Shown: positions 42,264-50,201 of the stretch, in pieces | Numbering within the stretch: the stretch's first letter is position 1 | How the letters are laid out: the number at the start of each line of letters is the position of its first letter | Source of the DNA: JAWKWH01 sp041397625 | GTDB taxonomy: Bacteria; Pseudomonadota; Alphaproteobacteria; Rhizobiales; Rhizobiaceae | Length of the DNA: 64,000 nucleotides | Direction: 5' to 3' | NCBI GenBank assembly: GCA_041397625.1 | Contig: JAWKWH010000003.1 | Span: forward strand, 310,001-374,000 | Translations under genes and position numbers: made by a program | The notes under the pieces: generated by a model | What the model saw: the letters and a program-made list of their open reading frames with translations, nothing else | The model's database searches: none | Told to the model about the DNA's origin: nothing

Positions 42264-43946
42264 ATGCTCGCCCACCTGTCGATCCGCGATATCGTCCTTA
42301 TTCGGCGGCTCGACATCGGCTTTGACGCCGGAATGTCGGTGCTGACCGGCGAGACCGGCGCCGGCAAATCCATCCTTCTCGATGCCCTGTCGCTGGCGCT
42401 TGGCGCGCGCGGCGATGCCTCGCTCGTGCGCCACGGCGCCTCCGACGGCCAGGTGAGCGCCATGTTCGACCTGCCGAAGGGCCATCCCGTCGAGGCGGTC
42501 CTGGCCGAGGAAGCGCTGGACGCAGGCGAGGGGTCGCTGGTGCTGCGCCGCGTGCAGGCGGCCGACGGGCGCACGCGGGTGTTCATCAACGACCAGCCGG
42601 CAAGCGTGGCGCTGATGCGGCGCATCGGCCGGGCGCTGGTGGAAATCCACGGCCAGCATGACGAGCGCGCGCTGATCGAGCCGGAGAGCCATCGCGATCT
42701 GCTCGACGCCTGGGCCGGCCATGCCGGCCTTGCCGCCGAGGTCGAAGCCGCGTGGCGGGACTGGCGCGACGCGATTGCCGCCTTCTCGCGCCACGAAGCC
42801 AAGGTGGAGGCATCGAAACGCGAAGCCGACTATCTGCGCGCCTGCCTCGACGAACTGACGGCACTCGACCCGGAGCCGGGCGAGGAGACGCGACTTGCCG
42901 ACGAGCGCGCCACCATGATGAAGGCCGAGAAGATCGCCGCCGAGGTCCACGAGGCTGAACAGATGATGTCGGCCGACAACTCGCCGGTTGCCACGCTGTC
43001 GGCATTGCTCAGGCGATTGAGCCGCAAGGCCGCCGACGCGCCGGAATTCATCGACCCGATCGTCGAACCGCTCGACCAGGCGCTGGCGTCGCTCGATGCG
43101 GTGCAGACCGAGATCGACGCGGCAATCCGCGCCATGGAATTCGACCCGCAGCGGCTGGAAGCAGCCGAAGCGCGGTTGTTTGCACTGCGCGCCGCCGCCC
43201 GCAAGCACAATGTCGCCGTCGACGACCTTGCCGAGCTGCGCGACCGGTTTGCTGCCGACCTTGCCGACATCGACGCCGGCGAGGAGCGGCTGGCGGCGCT
43301 GCGCCAGCGTGCCGAAACGGCGAAAACCGCCTATGACCGGCGCGCCGGAGAGCTCTCGGAAAAGCGCCATGCCGCCGCTGGACCGCTGGCGGCCGCCGTG
43401 ATGGCCGAATTGCCTGCGCTGAAGCTGGAACAGGCGGCGTTTTTCGTCGAGGTCGCAAGCGACGCCGAACAGCCGGGCGCCGCCGGTATCGACCGGGTCG
43501 AGTTCACCGTGCGCACCAATCCCGGTTCGCGCGCCGGACCGCTGATGAAGGTGGCTTCCGGCGGCGAACTGTCGCGTTTCCTGCTGGCGCTCAAGGTGGT
43601 GCTGGCCGAGCGCGGCTCGGCGCCGACACTGGTGTTCGACGAGATCGATACCGGCGTTGGCGGCGCGGTCGCCGACGCCATCGGCGAGCGGCTGGCGCGG
43701 CTTGCCGGCCGGGTCCAGGTGCTGTCGGTAACCCATGCGCCGCAGGTGGCGGCCAAGGCGAACGCGCATTTCCTGATCTCCAAGGCATCCGAGGACGAGA
43801 ACAGCACGGTCACGGGCGTCGAGGAGATTGCCGAAGCGCGCCGCCAGGAGGAGATCGCCCGCATGCTCGCCGGCGCCACGGTGACCGACGAGGCCCGCGC
43901 CGCGGCCGCCCGTCTCCTGACCGAAACCCTGTCGAAAGCTTCGTGA
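42264..43946 (+). CDS. recN: DNA repair protein RecN
   Basis: 560 residues, SMC-like. Walker A is LTGETGAGKSILLDAL (about 28-43); a long coiled-coil centre (about 150-370) precedes the signature KVASGGELSRFLLALK and Walker B LVFDEIDTGVGG. It acts early in double-strand break repair. Start ATG 42264 gives the standard MLAHLSIRDIVLI. It lies between bamD and ligA, the usual alphaproteobacterial order. Confidence 0.95.
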   Translation: MLAHLSIRDIVLIRRLDIGFDAGMSVLTGETGAGKSILLDALSLALGARGDASLVRHGASDGQVSAMFDLPKGHPVEAVLAEEALDAGEGSLVLRRVQAADGRTRVFINDQPASVALMRRIGRALVEIHGQHDERALIEPESHRDLLDAWAGHAGLAAEVEAAWRDWRDAIAAFSRHEAKVEASKREADYLRACLDELTALDPEPGEETRLADERATMMKAEKIAAEVHEAEQMMSADNSPVATLSALLRRLSRKAADAPEFIDPIVEPLDQALASLDAVQTEIDAAIRAMEFDPQRLEAAEARLFALRAAARKHNVAVDDLAELRDRFAADLADIDAGEERLAALRQRAETAKTAYDRRAGELSEKRHAAAGPLAAAVMAELPALKLEQAAFFVEVASDAEQPGAAGIDRVEFTVRTNPGSRAGPLMKVASGGELSRFLLALKVVLAERGSAPTLVFDEIDTGVGGAVADAIGERLARLAGRVQVLSVTHAPQVAAKANAHFLISKASEDENSTVTGVEEIAEARRQEEIARMLAGATVTDEARAAAARLLTETLSKAS

Positions 43947-44002
43947 ACCTGGCCTATATTGCCCTGCCAATCTGATTCCGAACTCTCCGGGAAGCGTTTG
44001 AA

Positions 44003-46129
44003 ATGGCGGATGAAAGCAAGGCTGTCGAGGCGCTTTCCGAAGACGAGGCGAAGCTGGAGCTGGCGCGCCTTGCCGAGCAGATCGCCTACCACGACGAGCG
44101 CTACCACGGCGAGGATGCGCCGGAGATAAGCGATGCCGAATACGATGCGCTGCGTCGCCGCAACGAGGCGATCGAGGCCCGGTTCCCGCATCTGAAGCGC
44201 ACCGATTCGCCAAGCGAGCGCGTCGGCGCGGTGGTGTCGGAGACCTTTTCCAAGGTCACCCACGCGGTGCCGATGCTGTCGCTCGACAATGCCTTCGACG
44301 ACAAGGACGTGCGCGATTTCGAGGCTCGTATCCGGCGTTTCCTGAAACTCGGCGAAACAGCCGAGCTTGCGCTGACCGCCGAACCCAAGATCGACGGGCT
44401 GTCGCTGTCGCTGCGCTACGAGCAGGGCAGGCTTGCGACGGCGGCGACGCGCGGCGACGGCCAGACCGGCGAGAACGTCACCGCCAATGCGCGCACCATC
44501 GACGACATCCCCGTCGAGCTCTCCGGCAATCCGCCGGAAGTCTTCGAGGTGCGCGGTGAAGTCTACATGCGCAACGAGGACTTCGCCGAGCTCAACCGCA
44601 AACAGGCCGAAACCGGCGGACAGATCTACGTCAATCCGCGCAACACGGCGGCGGGCTCGCTGCGCCAGCTCGACGCCTCGGTGACCGCCGGCCGACCGCT
44701 CAAATTCTTCGCCTATGCCTGGGGCGAGGTCAGCGACCTGCCGGCCGGCACGCAGATGGAGATGGTGGCCGCGCTGGCTGGTTTCGGCTTCAAGGTCAAT
44801 CCGCTGATGCGGCGGTTCACCGACATCGATGCGCTGCTGACGCACTATCACGCCATCGAGGCGGAGCGGGCGCTGCTCGGCTACGATATCGACGGCGTTG
44901 TCTACAAGGTCGACGACCTGACGCTGCAGGGACGCCTCGGCTTCGTGTCGCGCAGCCCGCGCTGGGCGATCGCCCACAAGTTTCCGGCCGAAAAGGCGAT
45001 GACCATCCTCAACGACATCGACATTCAGGTGGGGCGCACCGGTGCGCTGACCCCGGTCGCGCGGCTCGAGCCGGTCACCGTCGGCGGCGTCGTCGTCACC
45101 AATGCGACGCTGCACAATGCCGGTGAGATCGTGCGGCTGGGGATCAGAATCGGCGACACGGTCACCGTGCAGCGCGCCGGCGACGTTATTCCGCAGGTGC
45201 TGGGCTATGTGCCGGAGCGGCGACCGGCGGACGCGCGCGATTTTGTCTTTCCGACGATCTGTCCCTGTCCGCTGAAGACGCCGATCGTGCGCGAGGAAAC
45301 GGCGAGCGGGTCGGAAGGCGCGGTGCAGCGCTGTTCGGGCGAGTTCGCCTGTCCCTTCCAGCGCAAGGAGCACCTGAAGCTGTTCGTCGGCCGCAAGGCC
45401 TTCGACATCGAGGGCCTTGGCGACAGGCAGATCGAGTATTTCTTCGACGACGAGGAGCTTTTCATCCGACAGCCGGCCGACATCTTCACGCTCAGGAGGC
45501 GCGACGAGGAAAACGCGCTGACGAAACTGAAAAACCGCGAAGGCTATGGCGAGGTCTCGGCGAAAAAGCTCTTCGAGGCCATCGAGGCGCGGCGAACGAT
45601 ACCGCTCGAGCGGCTGATCTTCGGACTCGGTATCCGCCATGTCGGCGAAACCACGGCGCGCACGCTGGCGCGCGCCTATGGCGACTGGCCGGCCTTTCAC
45701 GAGGCGGCGCTCGCCGTTGCGAACGAGGGGCCGGAAAGCGCCGCGGCCGAGGAAATGGCGGCGCTCGACGATATCGGCCCGGCGGTAATCGTCGCGATCG
45801 GGCGCTATTTCGGCGAGGAACACAATCTGGCGATGGTCGAGGCGCTGGTGGCCGAACTGACCATCGAGCCGGCCGAGCAGGCGGCAAGCGATTCTCCGGT
45901 CGCCGGCATGACCATCGTGTTCACCGGCGCGCTGGAGCGGATGAGCCGCGACGAGGCCAAGGCGATGGCCGAGCGGCTCGGCGCCAAGGCGGCGGGCTCG
46001 GTGTCGGCCAAGACCAGCCTCGTCGTCGCCGGGCCGGGGGCCGGGTCGAAGCTGAAGAAGGCGACCGAACTCGGTATCGAGGTGATCGACGAGGATGAAT
46101 GGTTCCGGCGGGTGGGCGCGCGCGGCTGA
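44003..46129 (+). CDS. ligA: NAD-dependent DNA ligase
   Basis: 708 residues. The adenylation domain has the nucleophile Lys129 in PKIDGLSLSLRYEQG, then the OB fold, a four-Cys zinc finger (C-P-C-P and C-S-G-E-F-A-C, about 415-450), helix-hairpin-helix repeats and a C-terminal BRCT domain (about 630-708, VAGMTIVFTGALERMSR). It seals nicks in replication and repair. Last gene of the long plus-strand run. Confidence 0.96.
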   Translation: MADESKAVEALSEDEAKLELARLAEQIAYHDERYHGEDAPEISDAEYDALRRRNEAIEARFPHLKRTDSPSERVGAVVSETFSKVTHAVPMLSLDNAFDDKDVRDFEARIRRFLKLGETAELALTAEPKIDGLSLSLRYEQGRLATAATRGDGQTGENVTANARTIDDIPVELSGNPPEVFEVRGEVYMRNEDFAELNRKQAETGGQIYVNPRNTAAGSLRQLDASVTAGRPLKFFAYAWGEVSDLPAGTQMEMVAALAGFGFKVNPLMRRFTDIDALLTHYHAIEAERALLGYDIDGVVYKVDDLTLQGRLGFVSRSPRWAIAHKFPAEKAMTILNDIDIQVGRTGALTPVARLEPVTVGGVVVTNATLHNAGEIVRLGIRIGDTVTVQRAGDVIPQVLGYVPERRPADARDFVFPTICPCPLKTPIVREETASGSEGAVQRCSGEFACPFQRKEHLKLFVGRKAFDIEGLGDRQIEYFFDDEELFIRQPADIFTLRRRDEENALTKLKNREGYGEVSAKKLFEAIEARRTIPLERLIFGLGIRHVGETTARTLARAYGDWPAFHEAALAVANEGPESAAAEEMAALDDIGPAVIVAIGRYFGEEHNLAMVEALVAELTIEPAEQAASDSPVAGMTIVFTGALERMSRDEAKAMAERLGAKAAGSVSAKTSLVVAGPGAGSKLKKATELGIEVIDEDEWFRRVGARG

Positions 46130-46461
46130 TCCCGGCACCGATCACGCAATGCCGCCGTCCATCGATGTTCCCTTGCCGCCGGATGTGAGCGGTTCATCTT
46201 TCAATTGATATGGCTTGTTGGCGTTTTTGCCGGCAAGGAGAACGCCGTTTCGCCAAGCGCCCGCCTCCCCCTGAGGGGGAGAAAGTCTTTTCTCTGGCTT
46301 TTGATGTGAAACGAGCAGGTTATTGGAAAAGACCAGAGAGGTGGTCAGCCAATCAATGAGGCAATATCCCCGCTCTTGCAAAACCCAACACTTGGCTGGC
46401 GCTAAGATGTTGATTTTGCTTTCTCGCACCTCAGGGGCGAGACAAGTCTACTGAGCCGGGA
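46130..46461. other. Intergenic region between ligA and the barrel gene
   Basis: 332 nt with more A/T than the surroundings. It contains the short palindromic repeat at 46265-46281 and an inverted repeat TCTCGC/GCGAGA (46422-46442). A 95-codon frame on the minus strand (46142-46429) runs through the repeat and is probably not a gene. The stretch may be the relic of a decayed gene or an insertion. Confidence 0.6.
46265..46281. repeat. Palindromic repeat, intergenic copy
   Basis: CTCCCCC-TGA-GGGGGAG, 7-bp stem and 3-nt loop, matching the core of the element inserted in the oxoprolinase gene. It is followed on the plus strand by AAAGTCTTTTCTC and might also serve as a terminator for ligA, 136 nt upstream. 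Confidence 0.65.
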
Positions 46462-47514
46462 TCAGAAACTCACCGTCAGGCGGCCGCCGGCGACGACGGA
46501 AAGATAGGTCGGGTTGGCAAGGCCGCTGACGGTGCCGTTGATCGACAGCGAGACGCTGTCGCTGAAGGCGATCTCCGCACCCAGTGTCGCGTTCACGTCG
46601 AAGCGCCGCGTGTCGGCAAGCACCGATGTCGTCGCGGTCGTGGAGTTCAGGAATATCCATTCGGCTTCGACCGAAAGCTCCGGCGTTATCGCCGCGCCAT
46701 TGCCGAGCGCGAAGGAACGGCTGACCGCGCCGCCGAACGCAAACGTACCCGTTCGCGTCCTCACCGCGGGAAACAGGGTCGCCGCGGTGTCGAGATAGCC
46801 GTCCTCGCGCTCCTCGTCGAGGCTTATGCCGACGGAGGGGGCGAGCAACCAGTCGCCGACCGGATGGTAGCTGGTGAGCGTCGTGTTGAGCGCCCAGCTC
46901 TGCGACCGCCAGGTGGAGGCAACGCCGAAGCTGGTCGCGTCATTGTCGGTCCAGGTGTAGAGGAGCGACCCGGTGAGCACGAGCGTGTCGGTCAGGAACA
47001 CCGCCGCATAAGGTCCCGCGGCAACGGCGCTGGTGGTCGAGTTGCCCGGCAGGAAGACGTTGTCGACATCGGTGCCGGAATGGTTGATCAGTCCGCCGAC
47101 GATCACGCGGTCGGTCACCTGCGTGTCGGCACCGAAGCTCACCGACCATTGCCGGCCGTCATAAGCGCGCGGGACTGCCGTGTCCTCGACGCGGCCGGCC
47201 TGTCCGTCGAGCCAGATGTTCCAGCCATTTGCGTCCGTGGCGCCGTGGGTGCCGCCGAGCGAGCCGCCCAGGCCGTGGCCGGCCGACAGCGCACCGGCGG
47301 TGCCGGAAAGGTCGTCGCCGAAGGCGGCCAGCCATCGGTCGCGCCCGATCTCGCGCATCAGATGACGCAGCCCGCGGGATTTTTCCAGGTTGAGCCAGGG
47401 CTTGATGACGGCCTGGACTTCATTGAATTCCTGGGCCGTCGCCTGTCCGCCGGCAAGGCTTGCCGCCAGCAAAATTGCCCTGAAAACAACTCGCTTCATG
47501 CCGTTGGCCGACAT
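46462..47514 (-). CDS. Outer-membrane beta-barrel (autotransporter-like domain) protein
   Basis: 350 residues. Signal peptide up to about ATAQ (residue 28). About 65 residues follow, including LMREIGRDRWLAAFG, then a barrel of alternating strands from about 95 to the end. The last residues, LTVSF, end in Phe as needed for recognition by the BAM complex. The barrel resembles the autotransporter translocator domain, but there is almost no passenger, so it is probably a small barrel of unknown cargo. The ATG at 47514 has CGGAG upstream; a second ATG five codons on begins the signal peptide proper. Monocistronic. Confidence 0.8.
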   Translation of the reverse strand: MSANGMKRVVFRAILLAASLAGGQATAQEFNEVQAVIKPWLNLEKSRGLRHLMREIGRDRWLAAFGDDLSGTAGALSAGHGLGGSLGGTHGATDANGWNIWLDGQAGRVEDTAVPRAYDGRQWSVSFGADTQVTDRVIVGGLINHSGTDVDNVFLPGNSTTSAVAAGPYAAVFLTDTLVLTGSLLYTWTDNDATSFGVASTWRSQSWALNTTLTSYHPVGDWLLAPSVGISLDEEREDGYLDTAATLFPAVRTRTGTFAFGGAVSRSFALGNGAAITPELSVEAEWIFLNSTTATTSVLADTRRFDVNATLGAEIAFSDSVSLSINGTVSGLANPTYLSVVAGGRLTVSF

Positions 47515-47612
47515 CTGGAAACTCCGGCGTGCAAGCTCGATTGGGACAAACCTAGCAAGGCATGTTTGTGGTGGCTACGGGATCGGCCGGCAAAGCGGCG
47601 ATTCCGAAATGC

Positions 47613-47639
47613 GCAATCCCGCCGATGTGGCGGGATTGC
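47613..47639 (-). terminator. Strong hairpin after the Lys/Val-rich protein gene
   Basis: GCAATCCCGCC, 5-nt loop, GGCGGGATTGC: a perfect 11-bp stem 15 nt downstream of the minus-strand stop at 47655. The following minus-strand bases (GCATTTCGG) are only partly T-rich. Confidence 0.65.
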
Positions 47640-47654
47640 ATCAATATCCGCGGT

Positions 47655-48989
47655 TCACGGGCACTCGGAGTGCTTGCACAGCAAGGTTGGATCAAGCCGT
47701 CTGGCGCTCCCCCGTCGGCGATTATCCTCGTCATACCGTTCCAGCACGTCGTTTGCGGTGAACATTGCGGGGCCGGTTGCCGACGCACCGCCATTGGCCT
47801 CGTCCGGACCGGCCGGCAATACCCTTGCCTTGGTCAGCTTCGAGCGGTCGAGCGGCTGCAACCCGCCTTCGCCCCTGACGATGCAGCCGACGTCGCGGCA
47901 ATTCGAACCGTTGTCGACAAAGTCGGGGTTTTCCAGTTTGGCGACGTCCTTGCCCGGCTTTTCGGGTTTGTCCGCCGGCTTGTCTCCATTCTCCGACGCG
48001 GTTCCCCCCGGTTTGTCCATCTGGACGTCAGGCAGGTTGATGATCCGCCGTCCATCGCCATGGGTAATCGTGGTGATGCGTTTTCCCGAAGGGTAGATGT
48101 CGACATAACGCTGATGGCGAAGGGTCCCGTCTTCATTGCGGATTGTACGAGAAAAGATACCTCGCCCTATGAAACCCGGTGCATATCGACGCTCATATGT
48201 GAAGGTCGTGCTGTTGTCGGCATTCCGGGTCCAGGTTTCGCGCACCTGCATGCCGGGGACCAAATCGGACCTGTCTTGCCAGCCGGTGTCATAATCGCCG
48301 GCAACACCCTTGGCCAGAGCGCCGATATTCACGCCCCACGGGTTGCTCGGCGTGTTGCCACTGTGGCTGTTGTCAATCGTTCCGAAGCCACCGGGGCCGC
48401 TGCCGAGATCGTCGTCCGGAAACATGCCGCCGCGCCTTTCGATCCCCATGCCGCCCAGACGTTCCGCGTTGGTCGGAATCTCGCGGGCAAGGTCGGGCAT
48501 TGCCAGGCCGAAATCCGGAGATGCCGCATCGCGCAGCGCGCCAAGCGCGGCGATGTCTCTCAATTCGGCCGCGGCGCGGGCGGCTTCGGCTGCTTCGGCG
48601 CTCGCCGAAAAGTCGACGCGAAACTGCGGAATGACATCCGTGGTCTCCGGCAGACCGGCGATCACGTTGCCCTTGGCTTTCGCGTTGGCGGCAAGCTTGC
48701 CGCTACCGCCGCCAGTCGCGGTGCTGGCGAGTTTCGGATGCTCGACGATCTTCGGCTCCGGATTCACCGTCTCCTCGCTGCGCAGCCTGCGCTTGACTTT
48801 CACCCGCTTGGCGATCTTGGCTGCCGCGACCTTCACCTTGATGCGCACCTTCGGCTTGGGCTTCTGGACGACGACCTTGGTCTGCACGCGGACCTTGACC
48901 TTGCCGGCTTCGGCGTTGCCGACCGAAGCGGGATTGACCAGCACCAGGCCGGCGAAGGCGGCGGATATCAACAGTGTGGCGGTTTTCAT
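47655..48989 (-). CDS. Secreted protein with Lys/Val-rich N-terminal segment, unknown function
   Basis: 444 residues. Signal peptide (MKTATLLISAAFAGLVLV, cut near NAEA), then a striking segment of alternating Lys/Arg and Val (about 30-70, for example KVKVRVQTKVVVQKPKPKV) that would be a highly charged strand. A Gly- and Ala-rich middle follows, then a region with GMQVRETWTRNADNSTTFTYERRYAPGF that may be a small beta domain, and a Pro/Lys/Asp-rich tail with four cysteines in the last 85 residues. I do not recognise a family. The basic segment could bind lipopolysaccharide, nucleic acid or wall polymer. GGGAGAG lies before the ATG, and a strong hairpin follows the gene. Confidence 0.75.
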   Translation of the reverse strand: MKTATLLISAAFAGLVLVNPASVGNAEAGKVKVRVQTKVVVQKPKPKVRIKVKVAAAKIAKRVKVKRRLRSEETVNPEPKIVEHPKLASTATGGGSGKLAANAKAKGNVIAGLPETTDVIPQFRVDFSASAEAAEAARAAAELRDIAALGALRDAASPDFGLAMPDLAREIPTNAERLGGMGIERRGGMFPDDDLGSGPGGFGTIDNSHSGNTPSNPWGVNIGALAKGVAGDYDTGWQDRSDLVPGMQVRETWTRNADNSTTFTYERRYAPGFIGRGIFSRTIRNEDGTLRHQRYVDIYPSGKRITTITHGDGRRIINLPDVQMDKPGGTASENGDKPADKPEKPGKDVAKLENPDFVDNGSNCRDVGCIVRGEGGLQPLDRSKLTKARVLPAGPDEANGGASATGPAMFTANDVLERYDEDNRRRGSARRLDPTLLCKHSECP

Positions 48990-49190
48990 GGAAACTCTCC
49001 CTGGTTTCTCGCTTGTCTTGGCTAAAACTAGCGCCGGTGCAGCCGGCCGGCTGTGCGCCGCCGCACAAGGGTGCCGGTGCGCAAACCGTCACCGTCAACC
49101 CGGTTCAACGCAGCCGTCAGACGAATTGACGTGACAGGACAGTATTGCTGACCTAGATTCTGCGGTTCCTGACTCGATAACGGGCAGATC

Positions 49191-49895
49191 ATGGCTGAAG
49201 GACGCAAGACCGAGTTTTTCGACGGTGCCAAGGCCGGCCTGCCAGTCATGCTGGCGGCTGCGCCGTTCGGTGCGCTGTTTGGAACGCTTGCGATCAACAA
49301 CGGGCTTACGGTCGGCGAGGCCGTGCTGATGAGCGCGACGATCTTCGGCGGCGCCAGCCAGATGGTCGGTATCGAACTGTTCGGGCAGGAGGTGGCGCCG
49401 TGGCTGATCGTATTATCGATCTTCGCGGTCAATTTCCGCCATGTGCTCTATTCCGCATCGAGCGGGCGGCGCATGGCCGGCTGGCCGCCGCTCAAGCGGG
49501 CGATCGGCTTCTTCTTCCTGACCGATCCGCAATATGCCGAGGCCGAGCGCCGCCACGAGAACCGCAGGCCGGTGACGCCGGTCTGGTATTTCGGCATGGC
49601 GCTGCCGCTCTACGTCTCCTTCGTCATGCTGAGCTGGCTCGGCGCCGTCTTCGGGCGGCTGATCGCCGATCCCGAGGCATTCGGCCTCGACTACCTGCTG
49701 CCGATCTACTTCCTGTCGCTGGTCATGGCGTTTCGCAAACGTCCGCTGTGGCTGCCGGTGGTCGCGGCAAGCGCCGCCGCCTCGATTGTCGCCTACCAGA
49801 CCGTCGGTTCGCCATGGCACGTGTCGATCGGCGCGGTTGCCGGCGTGCTGGTGGCGGCCGTGGCACCGATATCCGGCGGGGAGGGCGCGCGGTGA
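49191..49895 (+). CDS. azlC: AzlC family branched-chain amino acid exporter, large subunit
   Basis: 234 residues, about six membrane segments. The family pattern is clear: GAKAGLPVMLAAAPFGALFG at the N-terminus, ATIFGGASQMVGIELFG and VNFRHVLYSAS. AzlC pairs with AzlD to export branched-chain amino acids or analogues. It overlaps azlD by 4 nt (GTGA). Two GANTC sites (49156-49160 and 49171-49175) lie in the 200 nt upstream. Confidence 0.92.
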   Translation: MAEGRKTEFFDGAKAGLPVMLAAAPFGALFGTLAINNGLTVGEAVLMSATIFGGASQMVGIELFGQEVAPWLIVLSIFAVNFRHVLYSASSGRRMAGWPPLKRAIGFFFLTDPQYAEAERRHENRRPVTPVWYFGMALPLYVSFVMLSWLGAVFGRLIADPEAFGLDYLLPIYFLSLVMAFRKRPLWLPVVAASAAASIVAYQTVGSPWHVSIGAVAGVLVAAVAPISGGEGAR

Positions 49896-50197
49896 GCGGC
49901 GTCACCGTTTGGACCATCCTTGCCGCCGCCGTCATGACCTATCTGACGCGCATCGGCGGCCATATGATGCTGTCGCGCTTCCAGCGCATCCATCCACGCG
50001 TGGAAGCGGCACTCGACGCGGTGCCGGCGGCGGTGCTGACCACGATCATCGCGCCGGCGGCCTATCATGGCGGGCCGGCCGAACTGGCGGCGCTCGCCAT
50101 CGCGGGCATCGTCGCCTGGCGTGGGGTCGGCATGTTCGGCGTCTTCGTCGCCGGCGGCGCGGTGCTGATCGCGCTTCGCAACCTCGCCGGATTGTAG
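49892..50197 (+). CDS. azlD: AzlD family exporter, small subunit
   Basis: 101 residues from a GTG that overlaps the azlC stop. Three to four membrane segments; TYLTRIGGHMMLSRF near the start and ALDAVPAAVLTTIIAPA in the middle are typical. The tight overlap and shared strand make it the partner of AzlC. Confidence 0.92.
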   Translation: MSGVTVWTILAAAVMTYLTRIGGHMMLSRFQRIHPRVEAALDAVPAAVLTTIIAPAAYHGGPAELAALAIAGIVAWRGVGMFGVFVAGGAVLIALRNLAGL

Positions 50198-50201
50198 CCG
50201 G

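Noticed and set aside
46142..46429. 95-codon frame on the minus strand between ligA and the barrel gene
   Set aside because: It runs through the palindromic repeat (RLSPPQGEAG), has mixed composition, no ribosome binding site and no recognised motif; more likely a relic or chance frame.
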